In this document: positions 34,997-42,627 of the stretch, piece after piece
Layout of the letters: the number at the start of each line of letters is the position of its first letter
How positions within the stretch are numbered: the first letter of the stretch is position 1
NCBI RefSeq assembly: GCF_019654915.1
Contig: NZ_BPET01000044.1
Coordinates: 1-50,223 of the forward strand
Length of the DNA: 50,223 nucleotides
Source: Shewanella sp. MBTL60-007
Lineage (GTDB): Bacteria > Pseudomonadota > Gammaproteobacteria > Enterobacterales > Shewanellaceae
Direction of reading: 5' to 3'
Program-made: the position numbers and the translations under genes
Notes under the pieces: generated by a model
What the model was told of the DNA's origin: nothing
What the model saw: only the letters and a program-made list of their open reading frames with translations
Databases searched by the model: none

Positions 34997-35084
34997 CTAG
35001 AACCTAGAACCTAGAACCTAGAACCTAGAACCTAGAACCTAGAACCTAGAACCTAGAACCTAGAACCTAGAACCTAGAACCTAG
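34997..35084. repeat. 7-bp tandem repeat (about 12.5 copies) ending in a stop codon
   Basis: The unit CTAGAAC repeats twelve times and ends with CTAG; on the minus strand it reads GGTTCTA. The last CTA supplies the TAG stop codon of the DUF1145 gene, so the array is its 3' untranslated region. Such arrays mutate by slippage, so copy number probably differs among strains. Confidence 0.93.
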
Positions 35085-35362
35085 CCTTGAGCCTGCTTAT
35101 CCATAACTTGCCTGCGATACTGCAGTAGGCTGAATACGCCGAAAAGGAAGACTTGCAGATAATCTGATTTTTTCAGTGGCAGCAAGGTGTTAAACAGCGT
35201 GTGGAAGATGAACGTCTGAAAGCAGTGCATAAAGATGGTCATCACAAATAGGATGTTGAGGATCACCGATACATTGCCCTCAAATGGCATGGCTAGGTTA
35301 TATAGCATCATTAACCAAGCGAATGCGGTCACAATTTTTCCTAGAACGAGCATGGCTTTCAT
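35081..35362 (-). CDS. DUF1145 family small membrane protein (YhhL-like)
   Basis: This 93-residue protein has three hydrophobic helices (about 5-24, 30-47 and 68-82) and matches DUF1145, found beside rsmD in enterobacteria (YhhL). Its ATG directly abuts the rsmD stop (TAA-ATG), so it is translationally coupled. A conserved Phe/His core MHCFQTFIFHTLF is present. Its stop codon is part of a 7-bp tandem array. Function unknown. Confidence 0.85.
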   Translation of the reverse strand: MKAMLVLGKIVTAFAWLMMLYNLAMPFEGNVSVILNILFVMTIFMHCFQTFIFHTLFNTLLPLKKSDYLQVFLFGVFSLLQYRRQVMDKQAQG

Positions 35363-35983
35363 TTAGTTGGCTTCCTCGGTGTCACTTGTCGTTTCATCGA
35401 GCACTAGCTCGGCTGAATATTGATATAAACGATAGATTACTTGACCAGCCTTCTTCTCTTTAAGCAAGCTCCAGCTGGTTGGTACGGTTAGCATAGTTAT
35501 TTCGCTTTCTGTTTCTACGTAGATCAGAGCATCATCGTTAAGCCACTGATGCTGATCGATAAGGCTAATGCTCTTTTCTGCCAGTGACTTTCTAAAAGGT
35601 GGATCGATAAACACCAGATCGAAGCCTTCACTCGGTTTGTTGGCAAGTAAGGCTAGGCTATCACCCTTGATGACATCGGCGTTCTCACACTTGAGCGTGG
35701 CAAGATTAGCCACAAGCTGTTTCGCCGCTTGAGCCTGAAGCTCGAAAATCTTGGCGTAACTGGCGTATCGTGATAACGACTCTAGGCTTAACGCGCCGCT
35801 ACCGGCAAAGCAGTCGAGTACACGAGCGCCACGCACATCATTAGCAATCCAGTTGAACAGAGTCTCTCTAACGCGATCTGTGGTTGGGCGCAGCCCTTCA
35901 AGATCGTGAATGGGCAGCTTTCGCGAGCGCCACTGGCCTGAAATAATCCTAACTTGACCGCTAGAAGGTCTTTTTTTGACCAT
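35363..35983 (-). CDS. rsmD: 16S rRNA (guanine966-N2)-methyltransferase RsmD
   Basis: This 206-residue SAM-dependent enzyme methylates G966 of 16S rRNA in the 30S subunit. The N-terminus carries RIISGQWRSRKL and RPTTDRVRETLFNWI, followed by the SAM motif LDCFAGSGALSLE and the catalytic-type motif FIDPPF. Length is as in E. coli (198). It is divergent from ftsY (225 bases apart) and coupled with DUF1145, the arrangement seen across gammaproteobacteria. Confidence 0.96.
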   Translation of the reverse strand: MVKKRPSSGQVRIISGQWRSRKLPIHDLEGLRPTTDRVRETLFNWIANDVRGARVLDCFAGSGALSLESLSRYASYAKIFELQAQAAKQLVANLATLKCENADVIKGDSLALLANKPSEGFDLVFIDPPFRKSLAEKSISLIDQHQWLNDDALIYVETESEITMLTVPTSWSLLKEKKAGQVIYRLYQYSAELVLDETTSDTEEAN

Positions 35984-36208
35984 GGTGTCCTCGTGATTTT
36001 GCCTAATGAAAGAAAGTGGTAGACTATGCCGTCTGAATTTAGGTCGTTATTTTATATCAAAGCACAGCTAAAAGGTAAAAAGCAGTGATGAGAATCCGTC
36101 TGAATGGCGTTTTTGCTGTTTTTATCAGCGTAATTTGAGCTGGTTTTTGATATAACGTCCTCCACCCTAATGCATTTATGTACAGCTATTTGAGCACCGG
36201 TATCACAC

Positions 36209-38113
36209 ATGGCAAAGAAAGGTTTTTTTTCCTGGTTCCGCAAGGATAAATCTAAAGAAGAAGCGCAGGCTGTAGAAGCGGCGAAACTAGAAGCTGAAAA
36301 GCTTGAGCTTGAAAGAGTTGAAGCAGAGCGTCTCGCAGCCGAGCAGGCCGAAACTGAAAGGCTCGCAGAAGAAGCGCGCCTAGCTGCGGAGCAAGCAGAA
36401 GCCGCACGTCTTGAAGCTGAACGCATCGAAACAGAAAGAGTGGCCGCAGAGCAAGCCGAAGCTCAAAGAATTGAAGCCGAACGTCTTGAGTCAGAACGTC
36501 TTGAATCAGAAAAAGTTGCGGCAGAAGCTGCAGCTGAGCAAGCTCGTTTAGCGGCGGAGCAGGCGGCTCAAGTAGAAGCGGAACGCCTTGAATCTGAAAG
36601 AGTGGCTGCTGAGCAGGCTGAGGCTCAAAGAATTGAAGCCGAAAGAATCGAAGCTGAGCGTCTTGAGTCAGAACGTCTTGAGTCAGAACGTCTTGAATCA
36701 GAAAGAGTTGCGGCAGAAGCTGCAGCTGAGCAAGCTCGTTTAGCGGCGGAGCTGGTGGCTCAAGCAGAAGCTGCGCGTCTTGAAGCTGAACGCCTTGAGT
36801 CTGAAAGAGTGGCTGCTGAGCAGGCCGAAGCCCAAAGAATTGAAGCTGAGCGTCTTGAGTCAGAACGTATTGAGTCAGAAAAAGTTGCGGCAGAAGCTGC
36901 AGCTGAGCAAGCTCGTTTAGCGGCAGAGCAGGTGGCTCAAGCAGAAGCTGCGCGTCTTGAAGCTGAACGCCTTGAGTCTGAAAGAGTGGCTGCTGAGCAG
37001 GCCGAAGCCCAAAGAATTGAAGCCGAACGTCTTGAATCAGAAAGAGCCGCGGCAGAAGCTGCAGCCGAACAGGCTCGTTTAGCGGCAGAGCAGGAAGCCC
37101 AAGCCGAACGTATTGAGGCAGAAGCTGCGGAACAAGCAGAACAACAGCCAGAGCCACAGGCTAAGCCGGTAAAAGAGGGGCTTTTCGCCCGCCTAAAGCG
37201 TGGCCTTAAGCGTACCAGTGAGAGCATTGGTAGCGGCTTTATTGGTTTATTTAGCGGCAAGAAGATCGATGACGATCTTTTTGAAGAGTTAGAAGAACAG
37301 CTATTGATCGCCGACGTAGGTGTTGAAACAACAACGCGTCTGATTAAGAGTCTAACTGAGCAGGCGAGCCGTAAGCAGTTAAAAGATGGTGAGGCTCTTT
37401 ACGATCTGTTACGTGAAGAGATGCAAAAGACACTCGACCCTGTATCTGTGCCCTTAGTGCCAGAAAATGCCGATGGTCCATTTGTGATCTTAATGGTTGG
37501 TGTCAACGGTGTGGGTAAGACTACCACTATTGGTAAATTGGCTAAGCAATATCAGGCTCAAGGTAAATCGGTTATGTTGGCGGCGGGTGACACCTTCCGT
37601 GCTGCAGCTGTAGAACAGTTACAAGTTTGGGGTCAACGTAACGACATTCCAGTTATTGCTCAGCACACTGGTGCCGATAGTGCATCTGTGCTGTTTGATG
37701 CGCTACAAGCGGCTCGCGCTCGTAATGTTGACGTATTGATTGCCGACACGGCGGGTCGTCTACAGAACAAGGCGCACCTAATGGACGAACTGAAGAAGGT
37801 CGTTCGCGTGATGCAAAAGCAAGACGAGACTGCACCGCACGAAGTGATGTTAACCTTAGATGCGAGCACGGGTCAGAACGCCATCAGTCAGGCGCAGCTA
37901 TTCCAAGAAGCAGTCGGGGTAACGGGTATCACCATTAGTAAGTTAGATGGTACCGCAAAGGGCGGGGTGATCTTTGCTATCGCCGATAAGTTTGGCATTC
38001 CTATTCGTCATATCGGCGTGGGTGAGCAGATAGACGATCTACGTACTTTTGATGCAAAAGACTTTATCGAAGCCTTGTTTAGCCAGACAAAAGACGACAA
38101 AGACGTTAAATAG
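36209..38113 (+). CDS. ftsY: Signal recognition particle receptor FtsY with expanded repeat N-terminus
   Basis: This 634-residue GTPase receives ribosome-SRP complexes at the membrane. The C-terminal NG domain (about 330-634) has GVNGVGKTTTIGKLA, DTFRAAAVEQL, DTAGRLQNK, TKLDGTAKGG and GVGEQIDDLR. The N-terminus begins with the membrane-targeting MAKKGFFSWFRKDK. Between lies about 280 residues of acidic coiled-coil-like repeats built of AERLESERVAAEQAEAQ-type blocks, far longer than the A domain of E. coli FtsY (497 total). DNA repeats in the same region imply recent expansion. It starts the ftsY-ftsE-ftsX unit. Confidence 0.97.
   Translation: MAKKGFFSWFRKDKSKEEAQAVEAAKLEAEKLELERVEAERLAAEQAETERLAEEARLAAEQAEAARLEAERIETERVAAEQAEAQRIEAERLESERLESEKVAAEAAAEQARLAAEQAAQVEAERLESERVAAEQAEAQRIEAERIEAERLESERLESERLESERVAAEAAAEQARLAAELVAQAEAARLEAERLESERVAAEQAEAQRIEAERLESERIESEKVAAEAAAEQARLAAEQVAQAEAARLEAERLESERVAAEQAEAQRIEAERLESERAAAEAAAEQARLAAEQEAQAERIEAEAAEQAEQQPEPQAKPVKEGLFARLKRGLKRTSESIGSGFIGLFSGKKIDDDLFEELEEQLLIADVGVETTTRLIKSLTEQASRKQLKDGEALYDLLREEMQKTLDPVSVPLVPENADGPFVILMVGVNGVGKTTTIGKLAKQYQAQGKSVMLAAGDTFRAAAVEQLQVWGQRNDIPVIAQHTGADSASVLFDALQAARARNVDVLIADTAGRLQNKAHLMDELKKVVRVMQKQDETAPHEVMLTLDASTGQNAISQAQLFQEAVGVTGITISKLDGTAKGGVIFAIADKFGIPIRHIGVGEQIDDLRTFDAKDFIEALFSQTKDDKDVK
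36330..37140 (+). repeat. Degenerate tandem repeats within ftsY
   Basis: Blocks containing GCAGAAGCTGCAGCTGAGCA and CTTGAGTCAGAACG-like strings recur at least four times between 36480 and 37080, encoding the Glu/Ala/Arg repeat. The repetition also opens long antisense frames on the minus strand that are not genes. Confidence 0.85.
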
Positions 38114-38184
38114 CGTTAGCTTATAGAAGATAATTTAAACAGCATATTCGATACGATATCGCCAACTAACAAGAAATCTAATTA

Positions 38185-38877
38185 ATGATTCGATTTGAGC
38201 AGGTAAGTAAAGTCTATCCCGGAGGGCAAAAAGCCCTATCGGATGTGAGTTTCCATCTAAAGCGTGGTGAGATGGCCTTTTTGACGGGCCACTCCGGCGC
38301 AGGTAAGAGTACGCTGCTCAAGCTGATCACCGTTATTGAAAGGGCTAATGGTGGTCGCGTGTCAATTAATGGCCATGATATTGCTAAAGTTAAGCGCTCG
38401 CAGGTGCCTTATCTGCGTCGTGATATCGGTATGATTTTCCAAAACCATCATCTATTAATGAACAAGAGTGTGTTCGATAACGTCGCGTTGCCATTGATGA
38501 TTGAAGGTTTCTCTATTGGCGAAATTCGTAAACGCGTTGCAGGCGCGCTTGATATGGTTGGCCTGTACGGCAAAGAGCGACATAACCCAATTATGTTGTC
38601 TGGTGGTGAGCAACAGAGGGTGGGGATCGCTCGCGCGATAGTAAACAAGCCGCCTCTATTATTAGCCGATGAGCCAACGGGTAACTTAGATCCTAAGTTG
38701 TCGATGGATATTTTGCGCCTGTTTGAGACTTTTAATGACTCAGGCACAACGGTTCTTATTGCAACCCACGATCTGGGACTTATTGCGCGGATGAAATACC
38801 GTACCTTAACCCTTAAGCAAGGTAGAGTCTTGGGAGCCGAAGAGCTCAATAGCCAAGATAACCTTGGCAGTTTCTGA
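38185..38877 (+). CDS. ftsE: Cell-division ABC ATPase FtsE
   Basis: This 230-residue ATPase pairs with FtsX to activate septal amidases. Walker A is GHSGAGKST, the signature is LSGGEQQRVGIARA, Walker B is LLLADEPTGNLD and the switch is ATHD. The N-terminus MIRFEQVSKVYPGGQKAL matches the family. It lies 71 bases after ftsY and 10 bases before ftsX. Confidence 0.97.
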   Translation: MIRFEQVSKVYPGGQKALSDVSFHLKRGEMAFLTGHSGAGKSTLLKLITVIERANGGRVSINGHDIAKVKRSQVPYLRRDIGMIFQNHHLLMNKSVFDNVALPLMIEGFSIGEIRKRVAGALDMVGLYGKERHNPIMLSGGEQQRVGIARAIVNKPPLLLADEPTGNLDPKLSMDILRLFETFNDSGTTVLIATHDLGLIARMKYRTLTLKQGRVLGAEELNSQDNLGSF

Positions 38878-38887
38878 GGATAAAGTC

Positions 38888-39853
38888 ATGAGTAAGCAGC
38901 CTCAGTTAAATCGCAGTAAGTTACCTATCTCCGGTCGTATCGTGATGTTTTTCATCCGTCACATTCAACATGCAATGGCGAGTATGGGAGAGTTATGGCG
39001 CAATCCGGTGTCCTCTATCATGACCATGGCCGTCCTTGGTGTTAGTCTCAGCTTGCCAGCTGCGTTGCAGGTATTGGTGAAAAATGCCGAGACGATTACC
39101 GAGTCTTGGAATAGCGCCGCCGAAATCTCTCTGTTTATCGATGAGGGGCGCAGCGACAAGGCGATCCAGAGTTTGATCACTCGCCTGAAGGTTTATCCTG
39201 AGGTGAGTGATGTGAACTATATCGATCGTGATCAGGCATTAGAAGAGTTTCAGCGCCTATCGGGTTTTGGTGAGGCACTCTCTTATCTAGACTCGAATCC
39301 GCTACCAGCAGTGGTGATGGTAACCCCGAGTCTTAAATATTCAAGTCCAGCAGGTGCAAGAGAGCTGCTGCGTAAATTAGAGCAAGAGCCTGAGGTTAGC
39401 TTCGGTCGGCTAGATATCGAATGGCTAGAGCGGCTACAAGCTGTGGTCAAGCTATTAGAGCGTACCGTACTGGCGATTGCTGCACTGCTAGTGCTCGCCG
39501 TGGTGCTGGTGATAGGTAACACCATCCGCCTAGCGATTATGAACCGTCGCACCGAAATTGAGGTGATGAAGCTAGTAGGTGCTACCGAAGCCTTTATTCA
39601 GCGCCCCTTCCTCTATACTGGGATCTGGTATGGGATAATCGGCGGCATATTAGCCTGGGTCATTATCAATCTGTTGGTTTGGTATCTCGACTCCGCGTTG
39701 GCAGAGCTATTGGGCCTATACGGCAGTCAACTGCAGATGGAGTCGCTCTCCTTTGCAGAATTGGGGCAGTTGGTACTGTTGGCATCATTCTTAGGCTGGT
39801 TAGGATCTTACCTTTCTGTACGCCAACACTTAAGAGCGATAGAGCCGTCATAG
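38888..39853 (+). CDS. ftsX: Cell-division permease-like protein FtsX
   Basis: The 321-residue protein starts at ATG 38888 with GAGG nearby; an upstream frame to 38864 overlaps ftsE. It has an N-terminal cytoplasmic part, four helices (about 39-60, 185-215, 240-265, 290-310) and the periplasmic loop with SLFIDEGRS and YIDRDQALEEFQ. The MNRRTEIEVMKLVGAT segment contacts FtsE. FtsEX regulates peptidoglycan hydrolases at the septum. Confidence 0.96.
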   Translation: MSKQPQLNRSKLPISGRIVMFFIRHIQHAMASMGELWRNPVSSIMTMAVLGVSLSLPAALQVLVKNAETITESWNSAAEISLFIDEGRSDKAIQSLITRLKVYPEVSDVNYIDRDQALEEFQRLSGFGEALSYLDSNPLPAVVMVTPSLKYSSPAGARELLRKLEQEPEVSFGRLDIEWLERLQAVVKLLERTVLAIAALLVLAVVLVIGNTIRLAIMNRRTEIEVMKLVGATEAFIQRPFLYTGIWYGIIGGILAWVIINLLVWYLDSALAELLGLYGSQLQMESLSFAELGQLVLLASFLGWLGSYLSVRQHLRAIEPS

Positions 39854-40073
39854 TTTAGTGGCAATGGCTAAAAGGTGAACTTTTTTTCATTTGCGTTGCC
39901 CATAACTAGGTGCAAGACTCTATACGTCTATAATGAGTATTGACCCATATTAGATAAAACCGATGGTTGACATATTTTGTCAATTAGTCGATAGTTCACT
40001 GTCCATTTCAGTAATGAGTGGATGAGAACGTAGATTTAAGCAAGACCTTTGTAAGAAAGTAGTAGGAGCGTAA

Positions 40074-40931
40074 ATGACAGATCAAACGCAATCAATGGCA
40101 CTGATGGTTCCCCAAAGTAGTGGCAGCCTCGAGTCTTATGTTCATTCAGCACACAACATTCCAATGTTGGAAGCTGATAAAGAATATGAGCTAGCGAAGC
40201 GTCTACAGGAAACCGGTGATCTACAGGCTGCGAAACAGTTGATTATGTCGCACCTGCGTTTTGTTGTGCATGTCGCTAAAGGTTACGCTGGCTATGGCTT
40301 GCCACAAGCTGACTTAATTCAAGAAGGTAATATCGGCTTGATGAAAGCGGTTAAGCGCTTCGACCCCGATGTGGGTGTTCGCTTGGTATCGTTTGCCGTG
40401 CATTGGATTAAAGCTGAAATTCATGAGTATGTGCTGAAAAACTGGCGCATCGTTAAAGTCGCCACCACTAAGGCGCAACGTAAATTATTCTTCAACCTGC
40501 GTAAGGCTAAGACCCGTCTAGGTTGGTTTAGTGATAGCGAAGTGGGCATGGTTGCCGACAGTTTAGGTGTATCGAAAGCCGATGTGACCGAGATGGAATC
40601 GCGCATGGCGGCGCAAGATCCAGCCTTCGATCTCGCTAGCGACAACGATGATGAACATGATTATGCACCTATGCATTATCTTGAAGATCACTCGTCAGAT
40701 TTAGCGTCTCAAGTTGAGAATGACAACTGGGAACAGAATAACCAAGCGCGTCTGCTATCGGCCATCAAGACCCTTGATGAGCGTAGCCAGCATATTCTTA
40801 AAGCGCGTTGGTTAGATGAAGACAAGACCACATTGCAAGATTTAGCGGCGACTTACCAAGTGTCTGCTGAACGTATTAGGCAGTTGGAAAAGAACGCCAT
40901 GAATAAGCTTAAGGGTTGTATGGAAGCCTAG
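40074..40931 (+). CDS. rpoH: Heat-shock sigma factor RpoH (sigma-32)
   Basis: This 285-residue sigma-70-family factor directs RNA polymerase to heat-shock promoters. Region 2 carries LIQEGNIGLMKAVKRFDPDVGVRL and YVLKNWRIVK; the RpoH box is AQRKLFFNLRK; region 4 has LQDLAATYQVSAERIRQLEKNAM. It follows ftsX after 220 bases, the classical arrangement, and that gap holds a candidate -35 TTGACA at 39967-39972 with a weak -10 GATAGT 17 bases later. Confidence 0.97.
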   Translation: MTDQTQSMALMVPQSSGSLESYVHSAHNIPMLEADKEYELAKRLQETGDLQAAKQLIMSHLRFVVHVAKGYAGYGLPQADLIQEGNIGLMKAVKRFDPDVGVRLVSFAVHWIKAEIHEYVLKNWRIVKVATTKAQRKLFFNLRKAKTRLGWFSDSEVGMVADSLGVSKADVTEMESRMAAQDPAFDLASDNDDEHDYAPMHYLEDHSSDLASQVENDNWEQNNQARLLSAIKTLDERSQHILKARWLDEDKTTLQDLAATYQVSAERIRQLEKNAMNKLKGCMEA

Positions 40932-40968
40932 TCTCCATTGTGTGCCCAATAGCTTTAGCAATAAATGA

Positions 40969-40995
40969 AACCTGCTTATCCAAGCAGGTTTTTTT
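40969..40995 (+). terminator. Terminator of rpoH
   Basis: AACCTGCTT-ATCC-AAGCAGGTT followed by TTTTT lies 38 bases past the rpoH stop. Confidence 0.88.
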
Positions 40996-40999
40996 ATGT

Positions 41000-41946
41000 C
41001 TGGAACATTTATGCCAAAAGCCCATGGATGGGCAGCTTTTGGCTTTATGTCTGGAGTTTGCTCTGACACATGTATCAGTGGCATCAGGCTGCGCCTGAGC
41101 AAAGTCGTGGGATTCCATCCCACATAGGGGCTTAAAGATATAAGCAATCAAGCTGTACTTGATAAAGGTCGTGAGCTTCCAGCTCACACTCGGCCAAGAA
41201 GGGGTCAACAGCAACCCCCTCTTGGATCTCCCTGCCGCCCCCGACGAAGTTGTTGATCCTCACTCATTTTCGAAAATCGCTATCGCTTCAGAATCGCCAT
41301 CCATGGCTCTACTAAAGCTACCTCGTCATCCATGACTCGCTCACGCGATTTGTCTTCAATGACCTCGGCAACTTCGATGGGGAAATCGGTGTTTTCTGTG
41401 ACAAAAGGAGGGAGCTCTAATTTTGTGTTTTCAAATTAAGAACTCAGTAGTGAAATTATTGTGCTTTTCTAACTCAGTGTAGATAGGGCTTAGGCCTTTG
41501 ATGGCATGGATGCCATCGTAGAGCTTACAGGGACGTACTTGTAACGATATCCATATCTAAGGGCCAGTTCAGCATCCATGCTTCTCGTTCGTAGCTCAAA
41601 GCTTCGCTTTACTCACCGTGCCTAAGAAGTGTCTGCACATACGCCTGCTGCAGGCAATTAGCTGCGTACGATAGTGAAAGTAAGTAATGAGGTAATTTAG
41701 GCATACCGTTAGAACAGTTAAGCTGTTGTGTTGACCTCTAAGTTAGGCTTCGTCTAATAACTAACGTCGTGACGCTTAGCTCTTTTTTTGTTGATATTGA
41801 TGTGAGCCTGATATTCAATTTTGGGAATTGGCTCAATATCTGATTTTCAGAATTAATATGATTTTGCATGCAATGGGTGCTTCCGCTGATATTTATAATG
41901 TCACTGTAGGGAAGATAAAACTATCCACCCAAATTGGACATAAATA
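41000..41946. other. Gene-free region with degenerate dispersed repeats
   Basis: No convincing gene is found in about 950 bases. The first 400 bases hold short inverted repeats such as GTGGGATTCCATCCCAC, GTGAGCTTCCAGCTCAC and GCCCATGGATGGGC, and a segment (about 41200-41400) with the look of a dispersed Shewanella intergenic repeat containing GCCGCCCCCGACGAAG. Overlapping minus-strand frames of 60-101 codons lack ribosome sites and protein character. From 41450 the sequence is AT-rich and unremarkable. Confidence 0.6.
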
Positions 41947-42180
41947 ATGAAAAGAATAATTCTATTAGCATGTTTGTTTAGTTGTACTTCTGTAACGGCT
42001 CATAGTGGCAGAACAGATAGCTCAGGTGGGCATAATTGTAGTTCTACAAGCCAGCAGAAGGGGTTATGTAGTGGTTACCATTATCATAAATCTATTGATT
42101 ACAGTGAGCCAATGGCAAGTAAGCATGAACATAAAGAAGAGCAGACTGTTAAACCTACAAAATTAGAAAAAGTAGGTTAG
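41947..42180 (+). CDS. Small exported YHYH-type protein
   Basis: This 77-residue protein has a signal peptide (MKRIILLACLFSCTSVTA) followed by HSGRTDSSGGHNC and GLCSGYHYH, the layout of small proteins named for their terminal YHYH motif, often found near mobile or accessory DNA. The His/Cys pattern hints at metal binding or a disulfide but no function is known. The upstream sequence AAATAATG lacks a strong Shine-Dalgarno. A terminator follows 22 bases after the stop. Confidence 0.8.
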   Translation: MKRIILLACLFSCTSVTAHSGRTDSSGGHNCSSTSQQKGLCSGYHYHKSIDYSEPMASKHEHKEEQTVKPTKLEKVG

Positions 42181-42201
42181 ATATTTAAGTCTTTAGTATA
42201 G

Positions 42202-42220
42202 AACCTGCCAAGCAGGTTTT
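42202..42220 (+). terminator. Terminator after the YHYH gene
   Basis: AACCTGC-CAA-GCAGGTT followed by TTATA. The stem nearly equals that of the rpoH terminator, so one may be a copy of the other. Confidence 0.6.
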
Positions 42221-42338
42221 ATACTTCATATTGTGCGGATAAGTGCTATGAGTTAGTTCGGCTAAAATAAGCGCTGCTTTTCTTTTATAAAACCAAAATT
42301 CTGTTTATAAGAAGTGAAAATGCTTAAAGGGGAGTTTA

Positions 42339-42584
42339 ATGAGGCAAACCCTACTCTATTCAGTTTTAATAACCGCAAGTACGGCACTTATGATCACCTG
42401 CATTGTAATGTACCCAAAGTACCGTGAACTGTACGAGATCGAAAAATTTTGTAATTCGCTCCATTTAGAGAAAGAGTCAAAATCAAATGATTCATTCTGG
42501 GATAGAGCTTTGAAAGGTAAATCGGCAGAAAATAAAATGCTGCAGTATCAACGCTGTATTTTAAAGCTAAAAAAGGTTATCTAG
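42339..42584 (+). CDS. Small membrane-anchored protein, unknown
   Basis: This 81-residue protein has one N-terminal helix (LLYSVLITASTALMITCIVMY) followed by a charged Lys/Glu-rich tail with two further cysteines (FCNSL, QRCIL). A strong AGGGGAG site precedes the ATG, which argues that it is real. No family is recognised. It lies just past the menE stop on the opposite strand, convergent with the men operon. Confidence 0.7.
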   Translation: MRQTLLYSVLITASTALMITCIVMYPKYRELYEIEKFCNSLHLEKESKSNDSFWDRALKGKSAENKMLQYQRCILKLKKVI

Positions 42585-42627
42585 TAATAATCCCGCTAAG
42601 GCTAGATTATTCCTCGTTATCAAAGCC

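Noticed and set aside
34997..35084. Telomere-like repeat
   Set aside because: The CTAGAAC array is interstitial in a bacterial chromosome and borders an ordinary gene; it is a microsatellite.
36252..37157. A 301-codon minus-strand open frame inside ftsY
   Set aside because: It mirrors the Ala/Glu/Arg repeat of ftsY; its Leu/Gln/Pro-rich translation is low-complexity and has no ribosome site.
40842..41214. Overlapping minus-strand frames of about 101 codons after rpoH
   Set aside because: They overlap each other, rpoH and its terminator, lie over inverted repeats and lack ribosome sites and protein-like composition.
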